Source: Streptomyces broussonetiae (GTDB lineage: Bacteria; Actinomycetota; Actinomycetes; Streptomycetales; Streptomycetaceae). From it: a stretch of DNA of 64,000 bases. The notes beneath the pieces are model-generated. The model saw only the letters and a list, made by a program, of their open reading frames with translations, was not told the origin of the DNA and ran no database searches. The stretch spans positions 7,874,001-7,938,000 of the forward strand of contig NZ_CP047020.1 of assembly GCF_009796285.1 (NCBI RefSeq). Reading direction: 5' to 3'. Within the stretch, counting starts at the first letter, position 1. Every line of letters starts with the position of its first letter. Shown one piece after another: positions 33,778 to 42,861 of this stretch. The translations under genes were made by a program, and so were the position numbers.

Positions 33778-34771
33778 GTGCGATGGGTCATCCGTCCTGC
33801 CGGGAACTCAACTCCTGGCAGTCCAAGCCGATGTCAGTGTCGAGGTTGGACACCCCGATCGGACGGGGCCGTCGTCCCTGCCACGGTGGGTGTCGCGGTC
33901 GCCGTGGCCGTCATCGTGGCACTGTTGCCACAGAGTCACTCCTCCACGACGGCCGCCCCCGGGCCGGACACGTCGGCGACCGTGACGGACAACCCGGCCT
34001 CAACGCGCAGCAGTTCACAGAAGGCGCCGACGTCCTCCCCGTCGCAGGTGGACCAGTCGGCGAAACAGTCGCCGAGTGCGGCGGCAACGAAGGACCCCAC
34101 CACGCAGGGTTCCGGGACACCGGACCTCCGCACGCCGAGTGCTCCGCCGAGCTCACGTCGGGAACCACCGGCGCCTGCGTCAAGGCCCTGCAACTCCTCC
34201 TCGACGGCCATGGCCTCTACGTCCCGGTCAGCGGGGACTTCGACGTCCCGACCGTCGCCGCGGTCAGGGCCTTCCAGACCGAGGCCGGCCTCACCGTCGA
34301 CGGCAAGGCCGGCGCGCAGACCAAGAAGCCCCTGTACGCCCTGCCCCGCGGAACCGTCCAGGCCGGCTCGGTCACGGTGACCGAGAGCGTCAACGCCGCC
34401 TCGGTCGCCCGGTGTCTCGACAACCGCGGCTCGGACGTCCAGGTGTGGGGGTGCAACGGCACGGACGCCCAGAACTGGGCCCTGTACCGTGTGGCCGGCC
34501 AGGGCACTCGGTACCGCGCCGTGAATCGGGGCAGCCATCTCTACCTGGACGCCGGCACCGGCACGACCGGCCAGAACGGCCAGGAGATACAGGCCACGAG
34601 CTGCGACGGGCTGAGCGCCCGGACGTGGCAGCTGGGCGGCGGCGGAACGCTGGTCAGCGTCCCGGACGGCTTCTGTCTGGATGCGGAAGCCTCCACCTCC
34701 GGGCCGGACGGCCAGCGGGTCCAGGGCTGGGGATGCGCGGGCAGCGTGACCAGGTGTGGCACTGGTCCTGA
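33778..34771 (+). pseudogene. Frameshifted peptidoglycan-binding / ricin-type lectin protein
   Basis: An N-terminal anchor and Ser/Thr/Pro linker (PATVGVAVAVAVIVALLPQS) lie in one frame. Near 34110-34140 the protein-like sequence moves to the next frame, giving a peptidoglycan-binding domain (ALQLLLDGHGLYVPVSGDFD, then FQTEAGLTVDGKAGAQTKK) and a ricin B (CBM13) domain (NRGSDVQVWGCNGTDAQNW). Near 34752 a missing base shifts the final QVWHWS into a third frame, ending at TGA 34769-34771. Two frameshifts make a pseudogene likely, though assembly error cannot be excluded. Confidence 0.7.
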
Positions 34772-35298
34772 CGGCCCGGCCGAGGGGTGGACACGACGTC
34801 GTCCCTCTCCTCACAGTCGCGTCATGGCGGGGGCAGGCCCGCCCGTGTGGATCGTGATGGGAGGCTTCCTCAGCTCGGCAGCCGACACCGGCGCTCAGCT
34901 GCTGGTCCGACTCGGCCCCGGGCGGCGCCCCGCAGTGCCGGCCCCCCTGCCGACGGATCTTTGCTCAGTTCGGCCGGTCTGCCGGTACTCCTCCACGGAA
35001 GTCCGGTGGCTTGCTCCCCTACGCCCTCCGGCAGGACGCAAAAACCGGCGAGAAAGGCCGGGTGGTTACGCGGTCGACTTCACCGCGTGTGCCTTCAGGG
35101 CCCAGCAGCCGTTGCGATGGGCCCGCTCTGTCCGTGTTTCTCCGCTTTCCCGTAACGGCGTGTCAACTCGCTTGTCACAGCGGTGTCTTGGTGCAACTTT
35201 GACGGCAACGCATGGCCCGGCGCCGGCCTCCTATGAAACAACCGAAGCCGCTAAGCCGTAGCGAGCGGCCGATACGACACCGCTTCCCAGGAGTACCG
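34772..35298. other. Intergenic region without a recognised gene
   Basis: About 530 bases between the lectin pseudogene and the DUF4232 lipoprotein gene. No frame looks like protein. The lipoprotein promoter is expected near the right end. Confidence 0.4.
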
Positions 35299-35982
35299 AT
35301 GCGCGTCAAGAAGATGCCCGCCCTCGCCCTCATCGTCGCTGCTGCCGGCCTCTCGCTGACCGCGTGCGGCAGCGGCGACGGATCGAGCGCTTCTGCCAAC
35401 ACGAGCGCGTCCACCACCGCGAGCGGCTCCTCCACCGGCGGTGGCTCCTCCACCGGCGGCCAGGGCTCGACCTCGGGTTCCTCCTCGTCCGGTTCCAGCG
35501 GTCCCAGCGGCTCCAGCAAGGGCAGTGAGCTCTCCGCCAAGACCCAGACCTCGACGTCGAGTTCCATGTGCAAGACCGACCATCTCGCCTTCAGCGCCTC
35601 CGCCAGCGGGACCAAGAACGAGATAGTCGTCAACCTGAAGAACACCGGTTCCGGCAAGTGCAGCATGCACGGCTTCCCGGGTGTCCAGCTCGTGGGCCCC
35701 GATGGACTGGGCGACACCGGGCCCGACGCCGCCCGCACCGACGCCTCGGCGTCCACCGTCACCATCGGGCCCGGCGAGGAGACCCGCTTCCTGGTCCGCT
35801 ACATCCCGGACACCAGCGGCTCCGGCAAGAAGTACACCCGGCTCTCCGTCACCCCGCCCAACGAGAAGGTCTCGGAGATCGTGAATCTCAACGGTCTCGC
35901 CTTCACCATCGCCGCGTCCAGTGGCAACGCTCCGGACGTCTACGTCGACCCGGTCGGCTACCACGTCGGCTCCGGCAAGTAA
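35299..35982 (+). CDS. DUF4232 lipoprotein
   Basis: A 227-residue exported lipoprotein. The signal peptide ends in the lipobox LTAC (Cys near residue 23), followed by a low-complexity Ser/Gly/Thr linker of about 60 residues and a DUF4232 beta-sandwich (CKTDHLAFSASASGTKNEIV then GSGKCSMHGFPGVQLVGPDG). DUF4232 domains are typical of Streptomyces surface lipoproteins with unknown ligand. AGGAG stands upstream of the ATG at 35299; the longer frame from 35212 has no support. Confidence 0.88.
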   Translation: MRVKKMPALALIVAAAGLSLTACGSGDGSSASANTSASTTASGSSTGGGSSTGGQGSTSGSSSSGSSGPSGSSKGSELSAKTQTSTSSSMCKTDHLAFSASASGTKNEIVVNLKNTGSGKCSMHGFPGVQLVGPDGLGDTGPDAARTDASASTVTIGPGEETRFLVRYIPDTSGSGKKYTRLSVTPPNEKVSEIVNLNGLAFTIAASSGNAPDVYVDPVGYHVGSGK

Positions 35983-36123
35983 GCCCAGCAGCCTTTTACG
36001 GAGGCGTACCTGCCGGCCTGTGCCGTGCCGTTGGAGATCGTCGGAGCGCGTCGTGCGGACGCCAACCTGGCCATGCGCGACAGCGACGGGCAGGTCCTGG
36101 CCCGCATGAACGCCCACCACTGA
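35983..36123 (+). pseudogene. In-frame 3' fragment after the lipoprotein gene
   Basis: The 46 codons after the lipoprotein TAA remain open in the same frame and look natural at the end (YLPACAVPLEIVGARRADAN then LAMRDSDGQVLARMNAHH), stopping at TGA 36121-36123. There is no start codon of its own with a ribosome site, so it is probably the tail of a deleted gene. Not recognised. Confidence 0.3.
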
Positions 36124-36139
36124 CAGTCGGCGCTCCCGC

Positions 36140-36943
36140 TCAGCCGAACGCAGCCAGGGAGACCGGCTGCCACTGGCGCCAGGTGCTCAGACGCTCCTCG
36201 TAGAGAGCGGCGACGTCGGTGAAGGACTTGCCGAGGAAGATCCTCAGCGGAGGCCGCTCCGCATCGACGATCCGAAGAATCGCTTCGCGGGTCGCGCGCG
36301 GGTCGCCCACCTCGAAATCCTGCGCGGTGGCCGCGTGGACCTCGGTGTAGTCCGGGTGCCGCGCACTGTGCCGTGCCCCGCGAGCCAGCCAGTCGGTGGC
36401 ATAGGGGCCGGGCTCGACGTTGGTGATGTGGATGCCGAAGGCCGCCACTTCCTGCGCCAGGGACTCCGACAGCCCTTCAAGAGCCCATTTGGAGGCGTGG
36501 TACGCGCCGATGCCGGGGAATGCACGTACGCCTCCCTCGCTGGTCACCTGCAGGATCCTTCCCGAGCGTTGCGACCGCATGAGAGGCAGCACGGCCTGCG
36601 TGACCCACACCGCGCCGAAGAAGTTGGTCTCCACCTGAGCCCGGAGGCCGTCCTCGTCCAGCTCCTCGACCATGCCGAAATGCCCGTAGCCGGCGTTGTT
36701 GACCGCGATATCCAGCGAACCGAAATGCGAGTGGGCGAGCTGCACCGCCTCATGCACCGCGGCGCGGTCGGTGACGTCGAGCCTGACCGGCAGTACCGCG
36801 TCCCCGTACCGCTCGGCCAATGAGGTCAGCAGGCTGATGTCCCGAGCCGTCGCCGCGACGTGATCGCCGCGTTCGAGCGCCGCTTCTGCCCACTCGCGGC
36901 CGAACCCCCTCGAACTGCCCGTGATGAACCACGTCTTCGCCAT
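36140..36943 (-). CDS. Short-chain dehydrogenase/reductase
   Basis: A 267-residue classical SDR. The cofactor motif TGSSRGFG is at residues 8-15, NNAGYG follows, then the catalytic Ser in VTSEGG and YHASK with Tyr and Lys. The residue pattern fits the oxidoreductases often annotated as SDR 'NAD(P)-dependent, family C'. GGGAG precedes ATG 36943; the upstream extension to 37039 is unsupported. Divergent from a LysR regulator with 125 bases between, so LysR control is likely. Substrate unknown. Confidence 0.9.
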   Translation of the reverse strand: MAKTWFITGSSRGFGREWAEAALERGDHVAATARDISLLTSLAERYGDAVLPVRLDVTDRAAVHEAVQLAHSHFGSLDIAVNNAGYGHFGMVEELDEDGLRAQVETNFFGAVWVTQAVLPLMRSQRSGRILQVTSEGGVRAFPGIGAYHASKWALEGLSESLAQEVAAFGIHITNVEPGPYATDWLARGARHSARHPDYTEVHAATAQDFEVGDPRATREAILRIVDAERPPLRIFLGKSFTDVAALYEERLSTWRQWQPVSLAAFG

Positions 36944-37068
36944 GACCGGTGCTCCCTGTGCGCGGATTGCTTGCTGTTGCTCCTCCACCGTGCCGCCGAT
37001 ACAGGTATTCCACCAGCGAAGCCCTTTCATGGAAGACATGCGTTTTCGGAATGCGTCAGGATGGCCGC

Positions 37069-37977
37069 ATGGCCGACTTCACCCTCACCGGTCTCCGAGT
37101 CGTCCAGACAGTGGTCGACACCGGATCGTTCACCGCCGCGGCCGACGCACTCGGGTACACGCAGTCAGCGGTGTCCCGTCAGGTGGCGGCGATGGAAGCC
37201 GCCGCGGGCGCCCCACTGTTCGTCCGGGGCGCACGCGGGGTGGCCCCCTCTCCCGCGGGCATGCTGCTCGCCCGCCGAGCCGCGACGGCCCTCAACGAGA
37301 TCGACGCCGTCAGCACAGACCTCGCCGGACTGCAGGACCACGTCACCGGACGAGTCGCCATCGCGGCGTTCCCCTCGGCCGCCGCCGTGCTCGTCCCCAG
37401 GGCACTGGCTCGCCTGGGAAACGACCACCCGGGTCTGATCGTCGACTTCGGCGAGGCGTCCTCGCCCACGCAGCTTCGCCAGCTCCGCGCTCACCGCATC
37501 GACGTCGCGGTGATCGGCGTGGGGCCGGACCTGCCCGCATACGATTTCCAGGGCCTGTCCCGGGACCTGCTCCTAGACGGCGGTCTCCTGCTCGCCGTCC
37601 CCGAGCACCACCGGTTCGCCGGCCGCGGGCCCGTCCCGGTGACCGAACTGAGGGACGAACCCTGGATCGTCGGCAAGGGCCTGCGCGGCGACCCCCAGTT
37701 CGGCGCCTGGCCAACCATCGAGAACCCGCGGATCGCCTATGCCGCCCGCGAATGGCCCACCCGCCTGGGCCTTGTTGCCGCCCGCCTGGGCATCGCCGTA
37801 CTTCCCGAAGTGGCCGCCGCCGCGATCCCCACCGGCGTCCGCACGGTCCGCGTCGACGACCCCGCCTGGCTCGGCCGAGCCGTCGTGGCCGTCACGGTCC
37901 GCGACCGCTCTCCCGAAGTGACGGCCACCGTGGAGGCACTGCGCCACGAGGCCGCACAGCTTCGTGCGGCGCCATGA
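37069..37977 (+). CDS. LysR-family transcriptional regulator
   Basis: A 302-residue LysR protein. The N-terminal winged helix is FTAAADALGYTQSAVSRQVA, followed by the linker helix and a periplasmic-binding-like effector domain (VTGRVAIAAFPSAAAVLVPR). The start MADFTLTG is the usual LysR beginning; an in-frame ATG six codons earlier is possible. Divergent from the SDR gene it presumably controls. Confidence 0.92.
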   Translation: MADFTLTGLRVVQTVVDTGSFTAAADALGYTQSAVSRQVAAMEAAAGAPLFVRGARGVAPSPAGMLLARRAATALNEIDAVSTDLAGLQDHVTGRVAIAAFPSAAAVLVPRALARLGNDHPGLIVDFGEASSPTQLRQLRAHRIDVAVIGVGPDLPAYDFQGLSRDLLLDGGLLLAVPEHHRFAGRGPVPVTELRDEPWIVGKGLRGDPQFGAWPTIENPRIAYAAREWPTRLGLVAARLGIAVLPEVAAAAIPTGVRTVRVDDPAWLGRAVVAVTVRDRSPEVTATVEALRHEAAQLRAAP

Positions 37978-37980
37978 CGT

Positions 37981-38286
37981 TCAATCCTGATGGGAGTGAG
38001 CAGTCTTGTGCAGCAGGTGTCTGTCCAGGCTGGTGTAGTACGGGTCCTGTCGGCACATTGCCCGTAAAGTCGAGGCCAGTTCGTCGATGACGTCTTCGTC
38101 CGTCACGCCGCGCCACTCCTGGTAGGCGTGGTCGAGGCAGGTGCGCGCGCTGGGGAGATCCCGGCGTGCCGAAGAGGCGTGGAACCGGGCGGCGGTCAGC
38201 CACAGCCGGGCGGAGAGGGCGTGGTCCGCGGCGATACGGGCGACGACGGCGCGTACCTCGATCCAGTGCGTGGCCTCGGTGGGCCG
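37981..38286 (-). pseudogene. C-terminal fragment of a hypothetical regulator-like protein
   Basis: About 100 codons of convincing helical protein (EATHWIEVRAVVARIAADHA, then TCLDHAYQEWRGVTDEDVID) end at 37981. Upstream the frame immediately becomes the antisense of an oxidoreductase fragment at about 38285, so its N-terminal part is missing. It resembles the helical C-termini of HTH-plus-TPR regulators, but I cannot name the family. Confidence 0.5.
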
Positions 38287-38593
38287 CCCCTTGTTCGCCC
38301 TGCCCGTCCCCCACACCTGGGAACCCACCCCCGGCGTCACCCTGCTGGGCGACGCCGCCCACCTGATGTCCCCCTTCTTCTCCGGCATGGGCGCCAACCT
38401 CGCCATGCGCGACGGCGCCGACCTCGCCCAGGCCCTCACCGAACACGCCACTGCCGACGACGCCGTCACCGCCTACGAGGAGATCCTCATCCCCCGCTCC
38501 GTCGAAGCGGCCGAGGGAGCCGCCGAAGGCGTCGACGGCGCCTTCGCCCCCGACAGCGCCGAGCAGACCCTCGCCCACATGACCGCCCACTGA
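38276..38593 (+). pseudogene. C-terminal fragment of an FAD-dependent monooxygenase
   Basis: The frame contains TPGVTLLGDAAHLMSPFFSG followed by MGANLAMRDGADLAQALTEH, the GD-box and helix of aromatic-ring FAD hydroxylases (TetX/PHBH type). The whole N-terminal FAD-binding half is absent. The fragment begins abruptly at about 38276, exactly where the minus-strand fragment begins. Confidence 0.75.
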
Positions 38594-38708
38594 TCGTCAG
38601 GAGCAGGAACAACTGACCGAAGGCGCCTGGAGGCGCTGTACGCCCCCAGGCGCCCTCAGCCGTTCGAGGACCTCCCCGCTGGTCCGGTCTCTTGAACAGC
38701 CCCGCCCG

Positions 38709-39050
38709 CAGTTTCGGGCTCGCCGGGGACCGCCGAGCAGGGTGACGGTGTGGTCGAAGGGGGAGATGCTCCCGGGCCTCGGCGGAGTCTGGAGCAGCTG
38801 GAGCAGCTTCGCCGGGTCCGTGGTCAGCTGGTCCAGGGCCTTCCAGTCGAGGTCCTTCGGCCCGAACTGCCAGTCGGGCCGGCGCCCCTTTCTTGTACGC
38901 CTTGCCGTCGTTGACGACGTAGCAGTCCATGGACTGCGGGAGGTACGAGTCGCCGACCGTCAGGTGCATCTTCCAGTGCTTCCCCGAGGAGACCGACCTG
39001 GTGGCGGCCACCGTGGAGATGCCTGCCTGACAGCGCGTTCGCCGGGCGGA
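38709..39050 (-). pseudogene. CU044_5270-like protein remnant
   Basis: The minus strand reads VSSGKHWKMHLTVGDSYLPQ then SMDCYVVNDGKAYKKG in one frame, and then DWQFGPKDLDWKALDQLTTD and PAKLLQLLQT in another. Together these resemble the middle of CU044_5270-family proteins, which are linked to ECF sigma factors in actinomycetes. A frameshift and the lack of both ends mark it as a remnant. Confidence 0.5.
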
Positions 39051-39769
39051 CCAGTCGTCGGTTCAGGTGGACCCTCACGCACACCAGGCCGTCACCAACT
39101 CGTCGCATCAGATCAGTCGGTCCCGGGGCTGATCAATCCGGGCGGCACAACGGAAGCCGCCCGGAATGCCGCCGCCGGTGCCGGGGCGGTTACCCGGGGC
39201 GTGGTCGTCCGGTTCGCCGGCCGGGACTCCCTGTGATCCGCTCCTAAAGCGCAGCGCGACATTCAGGCCAAGGCTTCGCGGTGGGCGGTCTACCGCCGCC
39301 GACCGCGGTCCGCCACTGCCTCAGCGGGACGGTCGAGGTTCGGCTCTTCTTCCCCCATGCGCGGCATGCGCAAGATCAGGGTGTCGAACGCCCCTGCACC
39401 GTGATAGGTGGTGAGGGTGACCGTTGGGCTCTCGTCCCCTGTGTACCTTGCCCAGTCCACTCTGGGGTCCTGGCTGGCGGAGTCCGGGAACGTCGGGTGC
39501 CGCGGTGCGGGCGGAGGCTGGGGTGAGCCGGGGGCGTAGGCCGGGTACGGCGGTATTCCTGTACTGCGCTGTCTGCCCTGCTGGGCCGTGGCTTGTTCCG
39601 CGACGCCGCTCGTGAAGCCGGGGTTGCCGGGCGGCCCGACGGGGAGAGTCCCGCCGGCCGAACAGCCCCCCGGCTGTCGTGGCCAACGGGCATGGTGGGC
39701 ACGGCTGTCGCCACCACGCGGTGACGACAGCCGCTGAGTCTCTTCGGGGCATCAGCCGCCCGAAGTCCC
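39051..39769. other. Region without a recognised gene
   Basis: About 720 bases with no convincing coding frame on either strand. Frames here are Pro/Arg-rich shadows. It could be fully decayed DNA. Confidence 0.35.
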
Positions 39770-40195
39770 TTAGTGGACCGTGGCCGTGAGGGTCACCTCG
39801 ATGTTGCCCCGGGTGGCGTTGGAGTACGGGCACACTTCATGGGTGGCCTTCATCAACTGGTCGGCGGTGGACTGCTCCAGGCCCGGCAGGTGCGCGGTCA
39901 GCGACACGGCCAGGGTGAAACCGCCGGCCTCCCGTGCCAGCAGACCCACCTTCGACTGCACGGTCGAGGCCGACAGTTCGACCCCTTGCCCGCGCGCGAT
40001 CAGGCGCAGTCCGTTGTGGAAGCAGGCGGCGTATCCGGCGGCGAAGAGCTGCTCCGGGTTGGTCTTGTCGCCGCCGGGGCCGCCCATCTCCTTCGGGACC
40101 GCCAGGACTTCGTCCAGGACGCCGTCGAGGGACCGGACTTCGCCATTGCGACCGTCACCGGTCGACAGGGCCTCGGTGGTGTACAGCGCAGACAT
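39770..40195 (-). CDS. ohr: Organic hydroperoxide resistance protein (Ohr/OsmC family)
   Basis: A 141-residue Ohr protein, reducing organic hydroperoxides with its two Cys: C58 (AAGYAACFHNG) and C122 (HEVCPYSNATRGN). GGPGGDKTNPEQLFAAGYAA is the family signature and distinguishes Ohr from OsmC. AAAGGGAAAC precedes the ATG. The next gene on the other strand is an MmyB-like regulator rather than the usual MarR-type OhrR, so redox control may be unusual here. Confidence 0.94.
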   Translation of the reverse strand: MSALYTTEALSTGDGRNGEVRSLDGVLDEVLAVPKEMGGPGGDKTNPEQLFAAGYAACFHNGLRLIARGQGVELSASTVQSKVGLLAREAGGFTLAVSLTAHLPGLEQSTADQLMKATHEVCPYSNATRGNIEVTLTATVH

Positions 40196-40439
40196 GTTGT
40201 TTCCCTTTCGTGAGACGCGGTCCGGCCGGTACGCCGGACATCGCGTCCGGGACGTGGTGGGCGGGGATGCCGTGGCCAAGTGAGTCGGGCCGAGCCGAAG
40301 CCGGGCCCCGCAGGCGGCGAAGTCGCCGTACCGGGTTCCGGGCCGGTGGCGCCGGTCGCCCACCCCCCTCCCGAGTTCCGTTGCGGGGCGGACCTGCGTC
40401 CTGCTCGTGGGCTCCGAGTGTGCTGGCGCCGGCCGCTCG

Positions 40440-40466
40440 CAGCCTGCCCCTGCCAGGGGCAGGCTG
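40440..40466. promoter_or_regulatory. Palindromic operator-like element upstream of MmyB-like gene 1
   Basis: A perfect 12+3+12 inverted repeat centred on CCTGCCAGGGGCAGGC, ending 31 bases before the ATG. The core CCTGCCAGKGKCAGGC recurs upstream of the paralogous regulator at 42748. Confidence 0.7.
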
Positions 40467-40496
40467 CCTGGCGTCCTGGTGCTCGATACTCGGCGC

Positions 40497-41495
40497 ATGG
40501 ACAAGAAGCCGCGGTTGGGGGAGTTCCTCAAGACCCGCCGGTCGCAGTTGCAGCCGGCAGACGTAGGACTCCCGGATTTCGGAGAACGCCGTCGCGTGCC
40601 GGGTCTGCGCCGCGACGAGCTGGCACAGCTCGCCGGGGTGGGCCTGTCCTACTACACGCGGCTGGAGCAGGGGCTCTCGCTCAACGCCTCACCGGAGGTG
40701 CTGGACGCGCTGGCTCGTGCCCTCGGGCTGGACGAGGTGGAGCGGGCCCATCTGCACGACCTGGCCCGCGCCTCGCGCCGCACCGGTATGCGGCGCAGGC
40801 CCGTGCCGGAGCGGGCGGGCGACACGACCCAGCAGCTGCTCGGCGCGTTCGGCGACGCACCCGCGGTCGTGCTCGGGCGCCGCAGCGACGTACTGGCCTG
40901 GAACCGCACGGGACACGCCCTGTTCGCCGGGCATCTGGACCCGCACATCCCCGATCAGCCCGACCGGCGCCCGAACACGGCCCGGCTGGTCTTCCTGGAC
41001 GCACACACCCGGGACCTCTACGACGTGGACTGGCCGAAGAAGGCCAGGGACGTGGTGGGAAAGCTGCGGCTCGCCGTCGGGCAGCATCCGGACGACCCGC
41101 GGCTGGCCGCGCTGATCGGTGAACTGGCCATGAGGAGTGCGGAGTTCGCCACGATGTGGTCCGAACACCGAGTCAGGAAGTGGGACCTTGCGACGTACCG
41201 CATGCACCATCCGCTCGTAGGCCGCATGCAGCTCAACCTCCAGACCCTGAACGTCCCGCAGGAGGAGGGCCAGCGCATAGTCGTGGCGACCGCCGATGCC
41301 GGCACCACGTCAGCGGCAGCGCTGTGCCTCCTCGCCCAGGCCGGTGTTCCGACTTCCCTCCCGGCCGCGCGGCAGGCGGGACGCACCGAGACTCCGGGAT
41401 CCCCACGGGACGGGGCGGACAGCCGGAGCCAGGCGCCTGTTGCGGAAGCGATGACCGCGCCGCGCCATCCAACGAGACCACCACGCGCTTGGTAG
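40497..41495 (+). CDS. MmyB-like helix-turn-helix regulator (1)
   Basis: A 332-residue regulator of the MmyB-like family: N-terminal HTH_31/XRE domain (GEFLKTRRSQLQPADVGLPD, then VPGLRRDELAQLAGVGLSYY) and a C-terminal MmyB-like PAS-type ligand domain (LGRRSDVLAWNRTGHALFAG), which in related proteins binds a hydrophobic ligand. A palindromic operator lies in its promoter, suggesting autoregulation. The C-terminal tail after residue 290 is low-complexity. Divergent from ohr. A paralogue lies 350 bases beyond its end. Confidence 0.9.
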   Translation: MDKKPRLGEFLKTRRSQLQPADVGLPDFGERRRVPGLRRDELAQLAGVGLSYYTRLEQGLSLNASPEVLDALARALGLDEVERAHLHDLARASRRTGMRRRPVPERAGDTTQQLLGAFGDAPAVVLGRRSDVLAWNRTGHALFAGHLDPHIPDQPDRRPNTARLVFLDAHTRDLYDVDWPKKARDVVGKLRLAVGQHPDDPRLAALIGELAMRSAEFATMWSEHRVRKWDLATYRMHHPLVGRMQLNLQTLNVPQEEGQRIVVATADAGTTSAAALCLLAQAGVPTSLPAARQAGRTETPGSPRDGADSRSQAPVAEAMTAPRHPTRPPRAW

Positions 41496-41842
41496 CGATC
41501 CTGGCCAAGTGCGTCCACGAGATGTCCGCCGACCGCTCGGACTGCCCGCCGGCGTTTACGACGGCTTGACGATGCCGTGCAGTATCGAGGACAGGTCCCA
41601 GGTCGGCCCGCCGCCCGTCTTCAGCGCGTCGCACCGCTCCGGCGTCTTGACCACCCGCGCGGCGAGATGTCGCGCGGCGAGCGCCGTAGCGGTCCAGCGC
41701 CGAGACCCGCCGGCCGCCGGGGACGACGACCGGTTGCCGCGGCCGCTCCGCCTCGGGCACGCGAAAGACGCGCGTGCCGTGGCCTGGGCAAGGGGGTGGG
41801 TGAGACAGGAGGGCGGAGAAGGGGAGGGGTGCCGGGAGCCCG
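41496..41842. other. Gap between convergent paralogues
   Basis: 347 bases between the two convergent MmyB-like genes. Neither strand shows a family I know, although a minus-strand frame stays open. No hairpin stands out. Confidence 0.35.
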
Positions 41843-42748
41843 CTACTCGGGCAGCGGCACCGCGCGGGATTCCTCGATGGCCGGCTCGGAGCGGTCCGGG
41901 CTGGTGGCCGCGGTGTGGACCAGGAGGGTCATCGCGGCCCGCGATGGCGAGCCGGCCTCGGTGGTCGCGATGACGACGTGCTGGTCCTGTTCGGTACGCA
42001 GGGCCTGCTGGGTGACGGTCATGGCGCCGACCAGCGAGTGGCGCATCTGGTAGAGCGCCGTGTCGCCGGCCTTGACCCGGTGGTCGGCCCACAGGCCCGC
42101 GAACTCGGCGCTGTGCACTGACAGCTCTCCGACCAGCGCGGCCAGCGCCGGGTCGTTCGGGAACCGACCGGAGGCCAGGCGCAGCGTCCCGACCACGGCC
42201 CGGGCCTTGGCCTGCCAGTCTTCGTACAGTTCGCGGGTGTGCCCGTCCAGGAATACCAGGCGGGCCATGTTCGGCCGCTGCCCGGGGCGGTTGGGGCCGC
42301 CCGTGTCCACATGTCCGGCGAACAGCGCGTGTCCGGCGCGGTTCCACGCCAAGACGTCGCTGTGCCGGCCGAGCACGAGGGCCGGGACGTCCGCCAGGGT
42401 GTCCAGCAGCTGCCGCACCGCCGGGCCTGCCTTCTCCGGTGCCGGTCGGCGTCCGGTCGGCTGTGTCTTCGCGCCGTCGGCCAGGGCGTGCAGGTGCCGG
42501 CGCTCGGCGTCGTTCAGACGCAGGGCCTGGGCGATCGCGCCCAGGACCTGCGGGGAGGCGTTGGACGACAGGCCCTGTTCCAGCCGGGAGTAGTACGAGG
42601 CGCTGACCCCGGCCAGCAGTGCGAGTTCCTCGCGCCGCAGCCCCGGGACCCGGCGCTGATCGCCGAACACCCGCAGGCCGATGTCTTCCGGTCGCAGCTG
42701 TGCGCGGCGGGTCTGCAGGAACTCGCCGAGCTGTCGTCGTCTGTCCAT
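41843..42748 (-). CDS. MmyB-like helix-turn-helix regulator (2)
   Basis: A 301-residue paralogue of the gene at 40497 with the same layout: HTH (GEFLQTRRAQLRPEDIGLRV, then GVSASYYSRLEQGLS) and MmyB ligand domain (RHSDVLAWNRAGHALFAGHV, LVFLDGHTRELYEDW). The ATG is at 42748; the element CCTGCCAGTGTCAGGC lies 40 bases upstream. An SRPBCC gene lies upstream on the same strand. The two paralogues converge. Confidence 0.9.
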   Translation of the reverse strand: MDRRRQLGEFLQTRRAQLRPEDIGLRVFGDQRRVPGLRREELALLAGVSASYYSRLEQGLSSNASPQVLGAIAQALRLNDAERRHLHALADGAKTQPTGRRPAPEKAGPAVRQLLDTLADVPALVLGRHSDVLAWNRAGHALFAGHVDTGGPNRPGQRPNMARLVFLDGHTRELYEDWQAKARAVVGTLRLASGRFPNDPALAALVGELSVHSAEFAGLWADHRVKAGDTALYQMRHSLVGAMTVTQQALRTEQDQHVVIATTEAGSPSRAAMTLLVHTAATSPDRSEPAIEESRAVPLPE

Positions 42749-42787
42749 GGCCCCAAGCATGGGCAGCCGTCGGGCAGCCGACCACTC

Positions 42788-42803
42788 CCTGCCAGTGTCA
42801 GGC
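42788..42803. promoter_or_regulatory. Operator-like element upstream of MmyB-like gene 2
   Basis: CCTGCCAGTGTCAGGC differs from the element at 40449-40464 at only two positions inside the central spacer. It is 40-55 bases before the ATG at 42748. Confidence 0.65.
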
Positions 42804-42861
42804 ACCGCCGCCTGGTCGGATCCTCGTGGACGCGCCGGCGGCGGAGTGGCCGGCCCGGTGT

